From: Eukaryota sp. TZLM1-RC
Lineage: Eukaryota > Metamonada: BaSk clade
Direction: 5' to 3'
Length of the DNA stretch: 64,000 nt
Assembly (NCBI GenBank): GCA_040285825.1
Contig: JAUPSS010000003.1
Span: 1,054,001 to 1,118,000 of the forward strand
Under the pieces are notes generated by a model. The model had not been told where the DNA came from, did not search any database, and saw only the letters and a list, made by a program, of their open reading frames with translations. Positions 50,609 through 61,411 of the stretch are shown here, one piece after another (within the stretch, counting starts at the first letter, position 1; the number at the start of each line of letters is the position of its first letter). Position numbers and translations under genes: made by a program.

Positions 50609-51607
50609 TTAATCCCTATGTTCCAATTTAAAAACAATTCCATGTTTATCCAAAAAATTCATTAATAATGATTTAGAATAGCTCAGGCTAACTTCAGCTA
50701 AACAGGCCTGAAGGTGATCCACAGATATTGTTTCAAAAACCAACATTGAAACCCACAAATTAACCAGCTTCTCATTGGTTCTGATCTCATTAATTAAAAA
50801 CTCTTCTTCAGCAGTTGTCAGGTTGACTTTTTCAGTGTTCTGTGAAACTGGCACTGCCTTTTTTCTTTTACGCACCCTCCCCTCACCCAAAGGGACCACA
50901 GCTGAAGGGTTTCTGTTAGCTCTTGGCTGAGGAGGTGACAAAGCACGTTCTCTGCGTGACCGAGTGGGAGACCTGACCTCAACAGCAATCATGCCCCCAG
51001 AAGAGGAATTGCGAGGGGGCTCTCTACTACGATGAAGGTCGTGCAAGGCTGAAGCGTGGTCATCTTGTAATTTTTTCATTGCATCATTATAATCCCTTGT
51101 TAATTGTTCCTTCTTTTCTGAATAAATGCTCCCAAGTTGCGTCAGTGATGCTGAATGTGACGAGTTAAATCCTCCCCCACATTTTGGGCAAAATGTAGCA
51201 ACATTCTCCACAGTCGTTTGGTTTTGATCATCTGCCCTTGGTATTGGCATTGATGAAGTGGAGGGTTGTCTAGATTGATTATTTGGTAGCTGATTACTTG
51301 TTCTCGGGGGGATTAATCGCCTGTTGACTGCATTTGAACGAGATCTGGTTCTAATGGGAGACTTTATCTGTACTGAAACCATTGGAGATGAATGAGAGTG
51401 AAAAGTATTTTGGGGTTCTGGACTATCTAATGAGATAACTTGATCTGGTGAAGTTCTGTCGGGTTGAGGAGTGTCAACACTTGTACTATTGCGCCATGCC
51501 GACACGATTTGGGCTATAGAAAGTCCTCGTTGTTCTCCACAACGTTTAACATGTAGGTAACGATTTTCATTTGGACTTATCACTTGATTACATATCTTGC
51601 AGTTCAT
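50609..51607 (-). CDS. Putative zinc-binding protein with coiled coil
   Basis: Product of 332 residues from the ATG at 51607. The N-terminus MNCKICNQVISPNENRYLHVKRC fits a C2HC zinc finger (C-x2-C...H-x3-C). A Ser/Pro/Arg-rich disordered region (residues 40-135) contains RS-like and SPIRTRSRS words. A second possible zinc site FCPKCGGGF (about 138-146) follows, then a short coiled coil (EKKEQLTRDYNDAMKKLQDDHA). After a basic, Pro-rich region (GRVRKRKKAVPV, perhaps a nuclear signal), a C-terminal helical domain of about 80 residues ends HGIVFKLEHRD. The layout suggests a nuclear DNA- or RNA-associated protein. I recognise no named family. Confidence 0.6.
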   Translation of the reverse strand: MNCKICNQVISPNENRYLHVKRCGEQRGLSIAQIVSAWRNSTSVDTPQPDRTSPDQVISLDSPEPQNTFHSHSSPMVSVQIKSPIRTRSRSNAVNRRLIPPRTSNQLPNNQSRQPSTSSMPIPRADDQNQTTVENVATFCPKCGGGFNSSHSASLTQLGSIYSEKKEQLTRDYNDAMKKLQDDHASALHDLHRSREPPRNSSSGGMIAVEVRSPTRSRRERALSPPQPRANRNPSAVVPLGEGRVRKRKKAVPVSQNTEKVNLTTAEEEFLINEIRTNEKLVNLWVSMLVFETISVDHLQACLAEVSLSYSKSLLMNFLDKHGIVFKLEHRD

Positions 51608-51800
51608 TGATAAAGATATGTAGCAGGAGTGAAGTGAACAATATTACAGGCAATAAAAAAAGTTCTGTACGAGCAGAAGATGTTGAGTTAAAAAGCGAAG
51701 CCGTAGATGATAAGACGGCAACTTTAGATATGGAAAAACAGATGTTGAAAAAACAGAATTTTTTTTGTAAACTGAATTTGTAAATAGAAATTTATGGGTC

Positions 51801-52569
51801 TTGCTAAACTTGTACCATCTTGTATTTTGCTAAACTTGTACTGAAAATATCTAACCTTGTACTATATCAACTTAGACTCTTTATAACAACTCAAACTACA
51901 AGAACACTTCAGATAATCTCTCATGCTTTGTTCTTGTTATGCTTCTGATTCTTTGGACAATCCTTTTTCTTATGATCGCTTACACCACATATACCGCAAG
52001 GGAGAGTACACTTAGTTACATAGCGCCCTGCTCTACCACAATTACCACATCTTCTTGCCTTCTTTCTTCCAACTGTCAAGTCCTTCTTTGCCATAAATCG
52101 ATTCCTTTTCAGCTTTGCATGATTTGATTCAACACGAGATGTGGTGTAGCTATTGAAATGAGTGAACTGGTCTGTGTATCAATGTAAAAATTCAGTTCCA
52201 ACTGGTGGTATGCTCTGTTCGATATAATCAACCGCTTTTTGGAATGCATTCATTGCTCCACAAGTCAAGTTCTTGTAAGTGAATAGGAAATCGTTCAATA
52301 AAAGTTTCATTGAGGATTAGGTTTCATTGATTAGCGCAGCAGGAACATCGGAAATACACAGAGACATTAGGTTTATGAGCATATAAGTGAAAAGCAAAGC
52401 CTTGTTCGTTACTCCGTCTTTTCCAAGATTCCAAGAGGTTCCTGAAGGAAAAACTTCTTTGTAGGGGACTAATATCATTCACTCTTGCACTATCGCCTTC
52501 AGGATGTTGTATCATGATAAAATTTTGGAAAGTACAAGTTTAGCAAAAATGTAGGTACAAGTTTAGCAA
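51801..52569 (-). mobile_element. MULE-type DNA transposon deletion derivative
   Basis: The ends are inverted repeats of about 40 bp, each containing two copies of TTGCTAAACTTGTAC (51801-51815 and 51827-51841; complements at 52532-52546 and 52555-52569). On the minus strand the remains are a FAR1/WRKY-like N-terminus (GFAFHLYAHKPN), then THFNSYTTSRVESNHAKLKR, a typical end of the Mutator transposase core. A zinc-knuckle region (CGNCGRAGRYVTKC, then CGICG) follows. The central catalytic part is deleted and frames are broken. No 9-bp target duplication is evident. Confidence 0.7.
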
Positions 52570-52592
52570 AATCATCGAAAATTATCGGTCTC

Positions 52593-52720
52593 TGATGCTG
52601 TATGGTTAGACATTGTACAGAATAGAGATAAAAGATAAAGGTATTAATTCAATTCCACTGGCCCTTATAAAGGCCGTCACTAGTGAAGTCTATACTAGAC
52701 TAATTGTCCACAGTACAACA
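52593..52720 (-). repeat. 3' LTR of the Ty3/gypsy element
   Basis: 128 bp, on the minus strand TGTTGTACTG...CAGCATCA. It differs from the 5' LTR (59329-59456) at three positions. The internal side ends in a purine tract (GAGAGGGAAAAGGTAG). The outer flank TCTC compares with TCAC at the other end, a possible but imperfect 4-bp target duplication. Confidence 0.88.
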
Positions 52721-55700
52721 CTACCTTTTCCCTCTCTTAAATCTCGTACGAGAGCTATAAGAATTAACTGCGGGGGAATTAGTCTTAGATTTAGAATTGG
52801 AATTCATTTTCCGTTTCCTGGTAGTGTGAGGACTAAGGGTTCGCAAATATGATTGGTATGCCTCAGTGCTTTTGACGTCAGCAACTGGGACAGACGATGT
52901 CTCGCCGCCATACCAAACTGCAGTACAAAAAGGAATTTTATTATCATTCGAGTCTATAAAATCGAAGTGATCTATAATCTTAATAATTACAGATTCTTCC
53001 ATATCACCGGCAGCAATGTTCTTATGCCAATCTATATCTTCTTTAGGGAAGTCAGAGAGGTATAGTTTACAGTGATTAATACTTGCCGTAGACATCGAAC
53101 CAGTGACGAGATTCTTGAGTAATAAACTTTTATTGGATTTCACTTTTTCAAAGAGAAAAGGGCCAGCGAAGCAACCATGGAGTTTACCATTAGTCTTTAA
53201 TCACAAAACTAAGTCACCTTTATTAAAAGGGTTCCTATGTTTGTTAACTTCAGGCAGTTGTTGAGCTTGTCTGAGCTCTGCCTCTTCTCTCTTCTTTGAA
53301 ATCCTTTCAAGTTTTGCTTCAAGATCTTTAACAAAGGGAATATTAACATTAGCTGATTTTATTAGTTCAAACATATTACTCGGATCAGCTCTAGGGCTGT
53401 GGTCGCTACCAAACATTAAATTGTAGGGCGAATGACCAGTAACTCTACTAATAGTTGAATTGATTTGAAGTTGTACAATTGGGATATATTCACTCCAATT
53501 GCTATAATCGCCAGAGTCCACCAAAATCATTCTTAGACTTTGTAAAATGTCTCTGTGTCGTCTCTCTACTAAACCATTGCTTTGTGAAAAGCTAGTTAGT
53601 GAACGACTTACTTCAATGTTTAATAAATCGCTTAACCCTTTGAATATGGCATTAGCAAATTCAATACCATTGTCACTATGAATCAACAGTGGGATACCAA
53701 AAATTGATACTACACTCCATAGGAGGTGATTGGTTGCCTCCACTGCATTCAATTCCTTTGCAGGGCAAATGATCGTGTACCTAGTGAACGAATCTACAAA
53801 AACTATTAAATATTTGAATCCATTATCATCTTGTTGTAATGGTCCAATAGTGTCTGCGTTTAATCGTGCAAAAGGTCGATCAGCCCAAAGAGAGCCAGAT
53901 GATTCAATGACATTTTTAGGCACATGTGCCGTCTTTTGACATGCTGGACATCTCTTAATATGATTAATCATGTCTTTGCGCATGTCGGGCCAAAAGTAAT
54001 CACTATTGAGTAATTTCTTTACGCTAGTCGTCACGCTAGGATGGCCAACATTTGCATTTCCATGAATGATAGTTAAAGTCTGCTTCTTTAAACTATCTGG
54101 GATAACAATCTTCCCACGATTGTTGGTATACAATTGAATATCTGAATTATAATTGTAATCTTTATAATAATTAGGATTTGAATCAACATCTATAAGTTGT
54201 TCTTGCCTAATCTTTGAGATCCAAGTGTCAAATAAATCAAATTTGGTATCCTCAACTGCTTCTTTCAATGCAGATAAGCTATTGATCGTGGGTAGCTCAA
54301 TTGTGGACGGTTGAGTAATATCATCCCTTAACAAATTAACTCTAGTTAATAAATTTAAATAGGGTAATTGTTCTTCAACTCTGTGAGGTGCCAAGTTTCT
54401 CACTTGTTGGACTCGAGGAGTTTTGAGTTTGGTGTCAACCAATCTAGACAACATGTCTGCCCAATAATTCTCCTCGCCTGCAGTGTGGACTACATCAAAA
54501 TTGAAATCTGCCAATACTGGTAGCCACCTCTTCACAATTCTGTTCTTTTCAGGAGCTGATATGAGGTATGCTAAATTTCTATGATCAGTGAAAATAGTTA
54601 ATTTCCTCGAAATTAAATAATTTTCTAAACTACTGTCAGTGAGAATTAGTAAAATTGCATACAACTCTTTCTGAAGTACAGACCAATTCTTTGGTGAAGT
54701 TGATAACAATCTGCTAAAGAAGGCAATAGGTACAACCTTTCTCTTAATTAGCGGTGTCGTAGGATCTTTAGGTGGGTTAGCTTCTTGCCATATTACTCCA
54801 CCTACAGCCACATCGGACGCGTCAGCACTTATTAAAATATGCTTGTCTTCTGAGGGCAATTCAAGAGGGATATTTGCTTTGATAAGATTTATAATCTTAC
54901 CAAAAGCCTCGTCATGATCAAGAGTCCACTTGATTTTTGACGGTTTGTTTCTGGTTAATTTGTTGATTGGTTCTATCAAGTCAGACAAATTTGGCAACCA
55001 GTCACGTATATAATTGATCGAACCTATAAAATTCCTAACTTCATGTAATGTCCTGGGTTTGGGTAGGTTGATCAGTCCCTCGATCCTAGATTCATCAATA
55101 TAGCGGGTTTTGTTTACAAAAATACTACCTAGAATTTTTATTTCATGTTTGCAAGTGGTAAAGCTACACTTGGGTAGGCCAAGGTTAACTCTAAAACGTT
55201 TGGCGCGTTCTAGGACCGTACCTACTCTAGATAGAAATTCATCCAGGGTCGAAGCTACTATTATTGTGTCATCGATATAAATAAATACGCCCCCAGAATC
55301 AAATATTTCCATCATCATGTTTTGGAAGACTGCAGGAACGTTCTTCAAACCAAAACAAGCCCTTTTAAAACTGATCGACATCCCAGGAATTGATACGGTA
55401 GTTTTATCAATATCCTCCTCTGCAATTTTGAGCTGCCAAAATGCCTTAGGTGAATCTAGAGTTGCTATATAATTAGCATTACTTAGAAACTCTAAAATGT
55501 CGCTAATCCTGGGCAAATTTGCCTCTACAGGTTTAGTTAAATCATTTACTCCACCAATACCACTAAAATCGCTAGTTAATCGTGGTTTCCTGTGATCAGG
55601 GTAAATCACAAGACAGATGGGACTACTGAATTGAGACTTTGTGGGCACAGCAAATCCATTACGGATCAATTCGTTAAAAATTTCCTCGGCTACCCGTTGT

Positions 55701-56820
55701 TTTTCTGGGTTTAATCTTCGATTTTTCCTTTTGAGGACCTTACTTTCGTCATAAAATGGAATGGTCATCGGCTGACAATCAATTCCATCCGGGTGAGGTA
55801 GCCCACTAAATACATTTCTATATTTTTCGAGTAGCACGACTAGGCGTCCCTCGTCCCTGATGTCATCCAGGCATATTCTACAGCCCAACTCATCTAATTC
55901 ATGTCTAAATGTGGAATGCCCAAAATCATTACCTAAGTCTGATTTATTACTCAATTGTTCTATGAATCTAATTGGTTGACAAATTCTATTATCAAACTCA
56001 CATTCAGCATTTAAGATGGTGCGGTGTTCGCGATCCAAATTAATATTAAAACCGTGCTCCGTGCGTAGCCCCAAAATTTGTAATAAGTCTCTTCCGATCA
56101 AAAAATTATTGGTACCAGGAATGATCTGGAATTCGATCCTTAAAAACACTTGAGTGGCCAAGCTACCCACATTTAGAGCAAGAACACCACTTGCACATCC
56201 CAGGGTCGTGGAGCAAATACTATTTGCCGATAAGTATTCGACAGTCTTATTGTCATTAACTGTCATATTACATTTAGAGGCTAAATCCATTGATAATGCT
56301 GAAAATGCAGCTCCATTATCAATTTCGCCTTGTACTTCCACGTTATTTATGGTGCAGGTTAACCAAAGTTCCCCGTTAGAACTTTCTTGGTCCTCTGCTA
56401 CCCTGGATAGTCTAACACTGTGGATAGAACCCACAGGATTGGATGACTCTCTGAATCTTTTTAATGGATTTAGGTGATTATAATTCGAATCTACTTTGCT
56501 CATTTTATAAATGGATTTGATTGAATTATTTGTAAGGTTATTGTTAAAAGATGTATAATCATCTGATTTATTACTACTACTTTTACGTTTTCTATCACGT
56601 TTTTCACCTCCTTGTCGCTTTTTTGAACCTGGTCTTCCAACTATTTTAAAACATTTCTCTTCAGGATGTTTATTGGTTTTGCATGAGCTACACCATTGCT
56701 CTGAAGGGATGGGTCGACTGCTTACTCCAGGGTTCTTAAAAGGACCTTTTGACTGGCTTCGTCTTTTTGCGCAGGGGCGTGAGTACCAAAAGCTGTTCTT
56801 ATCAAATTCATGTCTTTGAT
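52721..56820 (-). pseudogene. Ty3/gypsy Pol (zinc knuckle, PR, RT, RNase H, IN)
   Basis: The Pol frame opens near 56820 inside gag and carries a CCHC knuckle (C-SS-C-KTNK-H-PEEK-C). From MSKVDSN (56503) it continues with an aspartic protease (EIDNGAAFSAL; FLIGRD). RT follows (FSSPICLVIYPD, ACFGLKNVPAVFQ, YIDDTIIVA), then RNase H (ISADASDVAVGG, TDHRNLAYL). Integrase has an HHCC finger (C-x2-C in CPACQ) and a DD35E core (NADTIGP, HSDNGIEF, VERRHRD). A TGA at 53201-53203 interrupts it; the same frame continues with a GPF module and a basic tail to 52721. No chromodomain is seen. With PR-RT-RH-IN order this is Metaviridae-like. The frame relative to gag is -1. Confidence 0.88.
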
Positions 56821-59349
56821 CGAGGATTCAAAACTGTTGACCTTATTAACAAATGCGTTACCTAAATTGTAAATCGCATCGCCCAGTTTCTCGTTACTCG
56901 AATCAAACTTGCCAATCCAAATGATATATGTGTCCATCAATTGATTGTTTGTTTTGTCGTTAATAGTTTTGAGAAATCTCTTTGCTGGGTAGACGACAGA
57001 CGGATTACCATCCGTTCCGGGCACAATTGTAGAGCGTCGAATTATATATATGATCTGCTCTATGAAGGCTGTCCATGAAGATTCAGCAGTCATTCTGCGA
57101 CTGATCTCAGGTGGTCTTACAGACCTTAAAGCCTTCTCAACATCGGTAGGGTATTTGCACTGAGTGCTGAGTAGCAAATATTCCCAGATTTCGGCGTCAG
57201 ATGGGTTGTTGCCTAACACGTTTGTTCGACCTCCATAAAAACTCTGCCATTCTGCGATGACCTTACCCTCGATTATAAATCTCAAATACAAAGGGTCCAC
57301 TTCGAAGAACATAGATCTAACGAAGTCATACTGATGAACAGGTTGACCGTATTTGGTGATCGGCGTAAATGCTCTGGTGGGTCCATCGCGATCCCTAACT
57401 GTTTTAGCCCAATTGCCAAAGTTAAGAACGAAGTCGAAGATCTTCTTGGCGTCAAACGCTTCATATAACTTAACTAGGCATCTGAGTTTGTCGTCTATTC
57501 TTTGCCTCAATTTCTCCTCGTCTGTTACAGGAGTTCTATAAAGACCGAGGGTGTCGACAAGAGAATCTCTAGGAGCATTCGTTCCTAGGGGTTGCGTGGG
57601 TATAGATGATTTTATAACAGATGCTTGTGTAGGAGTTGCTTCTCAAGAAGCTCTCCTAGATGCCAGAGGCCCTACAGAAGGTGTACTAAATAGGTTCATA
57701 TTCCTCTCTTCTGAAGGCAATGTTTCGCCCAACTTAATGATAAATCTTGTCTTAGGAGGTTCCTCCTGCACAGGTACGGTCTGGGCTGGTGGCCTTAAAT
57801 CCACCCAATCTGGTGCATCTTTAGATCCTCTAGGGACCCCTGCTAGTTTATGATCGTATGGGAGGCAACTGCTCTTTATTAAGACATTCTCAAAAACATT
57901 TTGGTCGGGCCAGCTATCAACCCATGCCTTAAGTTTTGCCATCCATGCATCAGGATATACTAATTTTAACTTGTTAGGGCCAACACGTAGCTCTTTCAAT
58001 TCAATTACCCTTGTGCCTATTTCTCTAATGTAGGACTCTTTGGTATGAAATTGAAGGGTGTCACCTCGAGATTCATCGAATCTGCCCCCAAGCATAATAA
58101 AAATGTCCGCAATGGAATCTTTTGGGTGTACGTTCTCCACTAGGAAATGCCTTACGACGCCTCTAAGGTTTCTACCTTGTTGATTATGAGGATACATTTT
58201 AGCTATCCAAAATAGTCTGTCGTAAGCTTCTTGATTTCCACTGAAATATATTTTGTGGTCATCAATTGCATCCCTATGCCATTTGGCAGTCCTGGGAGTA
58301 GCAGCTTGATACTTTGGACGAGGTGCGCTAAAATAGCAATCCTCGACTGCACTCATCCCACACGAGACTGCCGAATCGGTAAGATCATCCAATCTTTTTA
58401 AAAGATTTGGACTCTGATCATAACTCTCGTAGACGACATCGTCAAGTGTTTTGCCGTGGGCTTCCCCAAAGAGAAAGGGCCAACGTTTCGCTAAATAGTC
58501 ACGTCTGACCTTCTCACATTCGGCTGAATCAACGTCTCCTGAGAGGCGTTCTGTCTCATTCTCAGCCATTTTTAGTAATTCATCATCGCTCTAATCCATA
58601 ACATCATCAGGAGGATTGGCGATGAGATCCAATAGGAAGTCTCTAGTTACGGCCTCAACTGCCTTTGCTAGTTTCCTTCGGTAAAGACCTTGCGAAGTCC
58701 TTTCCGTAGATGGAAAACTAGGAGTTGGATTAGGAGGATTGGGTGTATGAGGTGGTTCATCATCGCTCTCATCCCCTCTCCTGCTGTTGTTCTGATTATG
58801 AGATCCTCTGGAATCACTTTGTGGTTCCTCACTTGAGCTGATGTCAGAAGTAGGTGAGGAGGGAGTTTTACGTGAGGAGCTAGTCGTAGACAGTTGCTCG
58901 CCTTCGCCTCCTTCACCTTCTGTACAAGCGTTAGATTTGTTACTTACAACAAACGCTTTGAATCTCCGTTGCTCGCTCGGAGTGAGAAAACTCTTCCTAC
59001 AAGGAAGGAGCTCAGAGGAGTTGTTGGGGTATGTCTACAATTCTGTCACATCAGCAACGTGATTACCACTCTCCTTATTAGGGAGGTGACTTCCTTTCTG
59101 AGAGGTAGAGCTCTCCTCAGTGTGAAGTTCACTCTCCTTATTGGGAAGGTGACTTTCTTTCTGAGAGGCAAGGCTCTTCTCAGCGGAAAGCTCACTCTCC
59201 TTAGGAGGATTACTCTTCCCGAAGGAAGGATTACTCTTCTCGAAAGAAGGATTACTCTCCGTAGATGGAGGATTACTCTCCTGAGAAGGAGGATTACGGT
59301 TAATGTCCTGGCCGGAGCCATTATTTATTGATGCTGTATGGTTAGACAT
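56722..59349 (-). pseudogene. Ty3/gypsy Gag region, long frame with three nonsense codons
   Basis: One minus-strand frame of about 875 codons runs from an ATG inside the 5' LTR (59349, MSNHTASINNGSG) to TAA at 56722. It is interrupted only by TAG at 59035-59037, TAG at 58591-58593 and TGA at 57643-57645. The N-terminus is a Ser/Glu/Pro repeat region, followed by a disordered acidic-basic linker. Two helical regions (about 58570-57900 and 57510-56760) resemble a capsid (FDFVLNFGNWAKTV, WTAFIEQIIYII). A zinc knuckle appears in the overlapping Pol frame, as in Gag-Pol frameshift elements. Gag would package element RNA in cytoplasmic particles. The nonsense codons suggest a dead copy, unless readthrough occurs. 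Confidence 0.78.
59071..59297 (-). repeat. Tandem 21-bp/63-bp coding repeats in gag
   Basis: Four or more 21-bp units (GGATTACTCTTC/CC on the plus strand, about 59208-59297) encode SNPSFEK-type heptapeptides. Next to them a 63-bp unit (3 x 21) beginning CTCCTTATT occurs at 59071 and 59134, encoding KESELHTEESSTSQKGSHLPN-like peptides. All periods are multiples of 21, so the frame is kept. Copy number is likely to vary between element copies. Confidence 0.8.
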
Positions 59350-59456
59350 TGTACAGAATAGAGATAAAAGATAAAGGTATTTATTAAATTCCACTGGTCC
59401 TTATAAAGGCCGTCACTAGTGAAGTCTATACTAGACTAATTGTCCACAGTACAACA
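59329..59456 (-). repeat. 5' LTR of the Ty3/gypsy element
   Basis: 128 bp. On the minus strand it contains TTCACTAGTGA followed by TTTATAAGG (a TATA-like box) and, near its end, the ATG of gag. Directly inside it come an 8-nt spacer ATAAATAA and TGGCTCCGGCCAGG, a possible primer-binding site. It differs from the other LTR at three positions. Confidence 0.88.
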
Positions 59457-60218
59457 TCACTTTCAAACTTCTATGCTGCAAGAGCCGTATGTTTATTCTC
59501 ATTAAACTAACTGCAGAGGAAAAGCGTGGCGATATGCTTGCGAGAGCACGGGTGACCCTTCATAGAGGCACCCCTGTGCATAGGGATTGCCAATGCCATT
59601 TTCAGTACCTGTTAAGTACCCTCGCTATTGATAGTTGCGTTGTGTACAACAGTATCTGCGGCGCAACTATAATAGGGTTTTGCCAGTTCTGAGTCCCACC
59701 GTTGTAAAGAGAACTGTCTATCTAGTGTACTTGTTTTCGCTTCAAGAAAGGAGTAGTAGATTTGATTCCTAGATCAATTAAAAGAATATTGTTTTAAGCT
59801 TTCTTTTTTCATATACAAAACGTTTGGATTACTTTTATTATGAATATGGCAATGCATGAGATAGGGAAAATATGCCTGCAGGATTAACGCGATTTCCAAT
59901 AGGTGTTAGTAACATTAACATAAAATTATCAAGCAGGTAGTAATTTATACAGAATGAAGATAGCTTTATCGATACATAACAAATTTTCATTTTTTCCACC
60001 ATAAACAATCTTTAAAAAAACCAAGAATTCGTTGCGGTTGTCGACAACTAGTTGAACTGAAGAGACCAGGACGTTCTGTGTGGTTTCTGCTACTATCTGA
60101 AATCAAATTGCGAAGATAGCAAAATATGAGGGAAAAGTGAAACCGCCCAAAACCACCAGAGGTCGAGAGTGGGGTGATAAGTGTAAAATTTGATAGATGA
60201 GCTGTTTATTCTTATTAC
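59457..60218. other. Intergenic region, no gene seen
   Basis: One short open frame (59489-59692) begins within a TTG codon and looks non-coding. A B-box-like or snRNA-like sequence was searched for by eye and not found. Confidence 0.4.
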
Positions 60219-60527
60219 ATGTCAGACACACTCCCTGGACCAAAAATGACTCATGATTATATGGACCCGTTGCTGAACTATCCAGAAATTATCCAGGAAC
60301 AGGCTTGCACTGAGCCCTACAGGGAGCTCTTTTCCAGCATTCTTGAGATTCCAAGTTGTGCAGGAAGTTATCCGCAATATATAAAGGTGATGATTTCTGG
60401 TTCAATCAAATGTACTAATGGAACTTCTTCTCATGAAAAATTTTCCTACCATTTGTTGAGAATGAACTATTTGGTGAGATCGACTCTTCCTCCTCTTTGG
60501 TTGATAAGGTTCAATTTGGCCAAATAG
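60219..60527 (+). CDS. Small hypothetical protein
   Basis: ATG-initiated frame of 102 residues (MSDTLPGPKMTHDYMDPLLNYP...). The first 57 residues look like a normal soluble protein with Pro, Tyr and acidic residues; the rest is more random. A GT just after PQYIK (60386) could be a splice donor, but no convincing acceptor with correct frame was found. I do not recognise a family. Downstream signals (AATATATTGT, then GAATAAAC) could end a transcript. Confidence 0.4.
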   Translation: MSDTLPGPKMTHDYMDPLLNYPEIIQEQACTEPYRELFSSILEIPSCAGSYPQYIKVMISGSIKCTNGTSSHEKFSYHLLRMNYLVRSTLPPLWLIRFNLAK

Positions 60528-61411
60528 TTCCCCATTAATATATTGTAAATTGTTGTTTTATCAATGATTCAACATTTTTGATGAATAAACATTTTGTAAA
60601 TCCTTCAAGAAAACACAACATAAATTGAATTTGCTGGTCATTTCTAAAGAAAGAACCTAAAACTTGTATGTGTTTCACACATCAGTGTTTGCGTTCTTGT
60701 AGAAAAGTCAACAAGCCGAAATGAACATTATTGTAAAGTTGACAATATAATTATCCCTTTATATCATCATTTCTCTGAAACTGAATTGCTAAGTTGAAAA
60801 GATAAGTGTAAAAAATTAGCAGAAACTTACAGTCCTCACATAGGATGTGGTTTCAATATTGTCAAACTTGACATTCCACATATTATTAAGCTGTCTGAGA
60901 ACGAAGACTTTTTTAAGGGTGAAATCCATGCTAGTGAGTGGATTCAAAACTATAATTCAAATTTATTTTAATTAATTTCGTGTGTTGTGTAACGAAAAAT
61001 TGAAATGCAATTATTTCGTGATGCTATTCATGTGGTCACGTCTCAAAATTGAGGAGGAAAGTTCCCTTAGCGCAAAGACAAAAGCAAAGAGTTCGTTGTG
61101 CGCCATTGTTGGAATTCTATCACCAACATTTGAAAGACAAACTTGTTCCAAAAGTTTAAGTAATATTTTGCATTACACAATTGACAATCTGATTGTGAAT
61201 TTAAAAAAAACATCCAAGAGCTTACTTTGATTACTTGAATCGGTTTGTTGATGTTTTCTATAATGTTAAGAGAAATAATAATGTCTTGAAAAAGCAAGAC
61301 AAGAAGAACTTTTCATCAAACTTTTACTGCAGTTAAATTTCTCCTTCAAAAAGGGATGTATGAAGATTGATGGTGAAAGATCTGCAATGAAAAAAAGTCT
61401 CGTCAATTAGT
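60528..61411. other. Region upstream of the Fanzor, no supported gene
   Basis: Open frames at 60982-61230 (plus) and 61067-61297 (minus) are short and start with non-ATG codons or overlap each other. Part of this region may be the eroded 5' end of the Fanzor element or of its host transposon. No transposase signature was found. Confidence 0.4.

Noticed and set aside
53201-59037. Reassignment of TAG/TGA as sense codons, suggested by in-frame stops in gag and pol
   Set aside because: Ordinary genes in the window end in TAG (for example HSP110 and NOC3) or TGA (the helical-repeat gene) with no conserved continuation, so the standard code is more likely.
59046-59321. 91-codon minus-strand ORF of Arg/Leu heptads
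   Set aside because: Out-of-frame reading of the 21-bp gag repeats; the SNPSFEK frame connects to the remaining gag.
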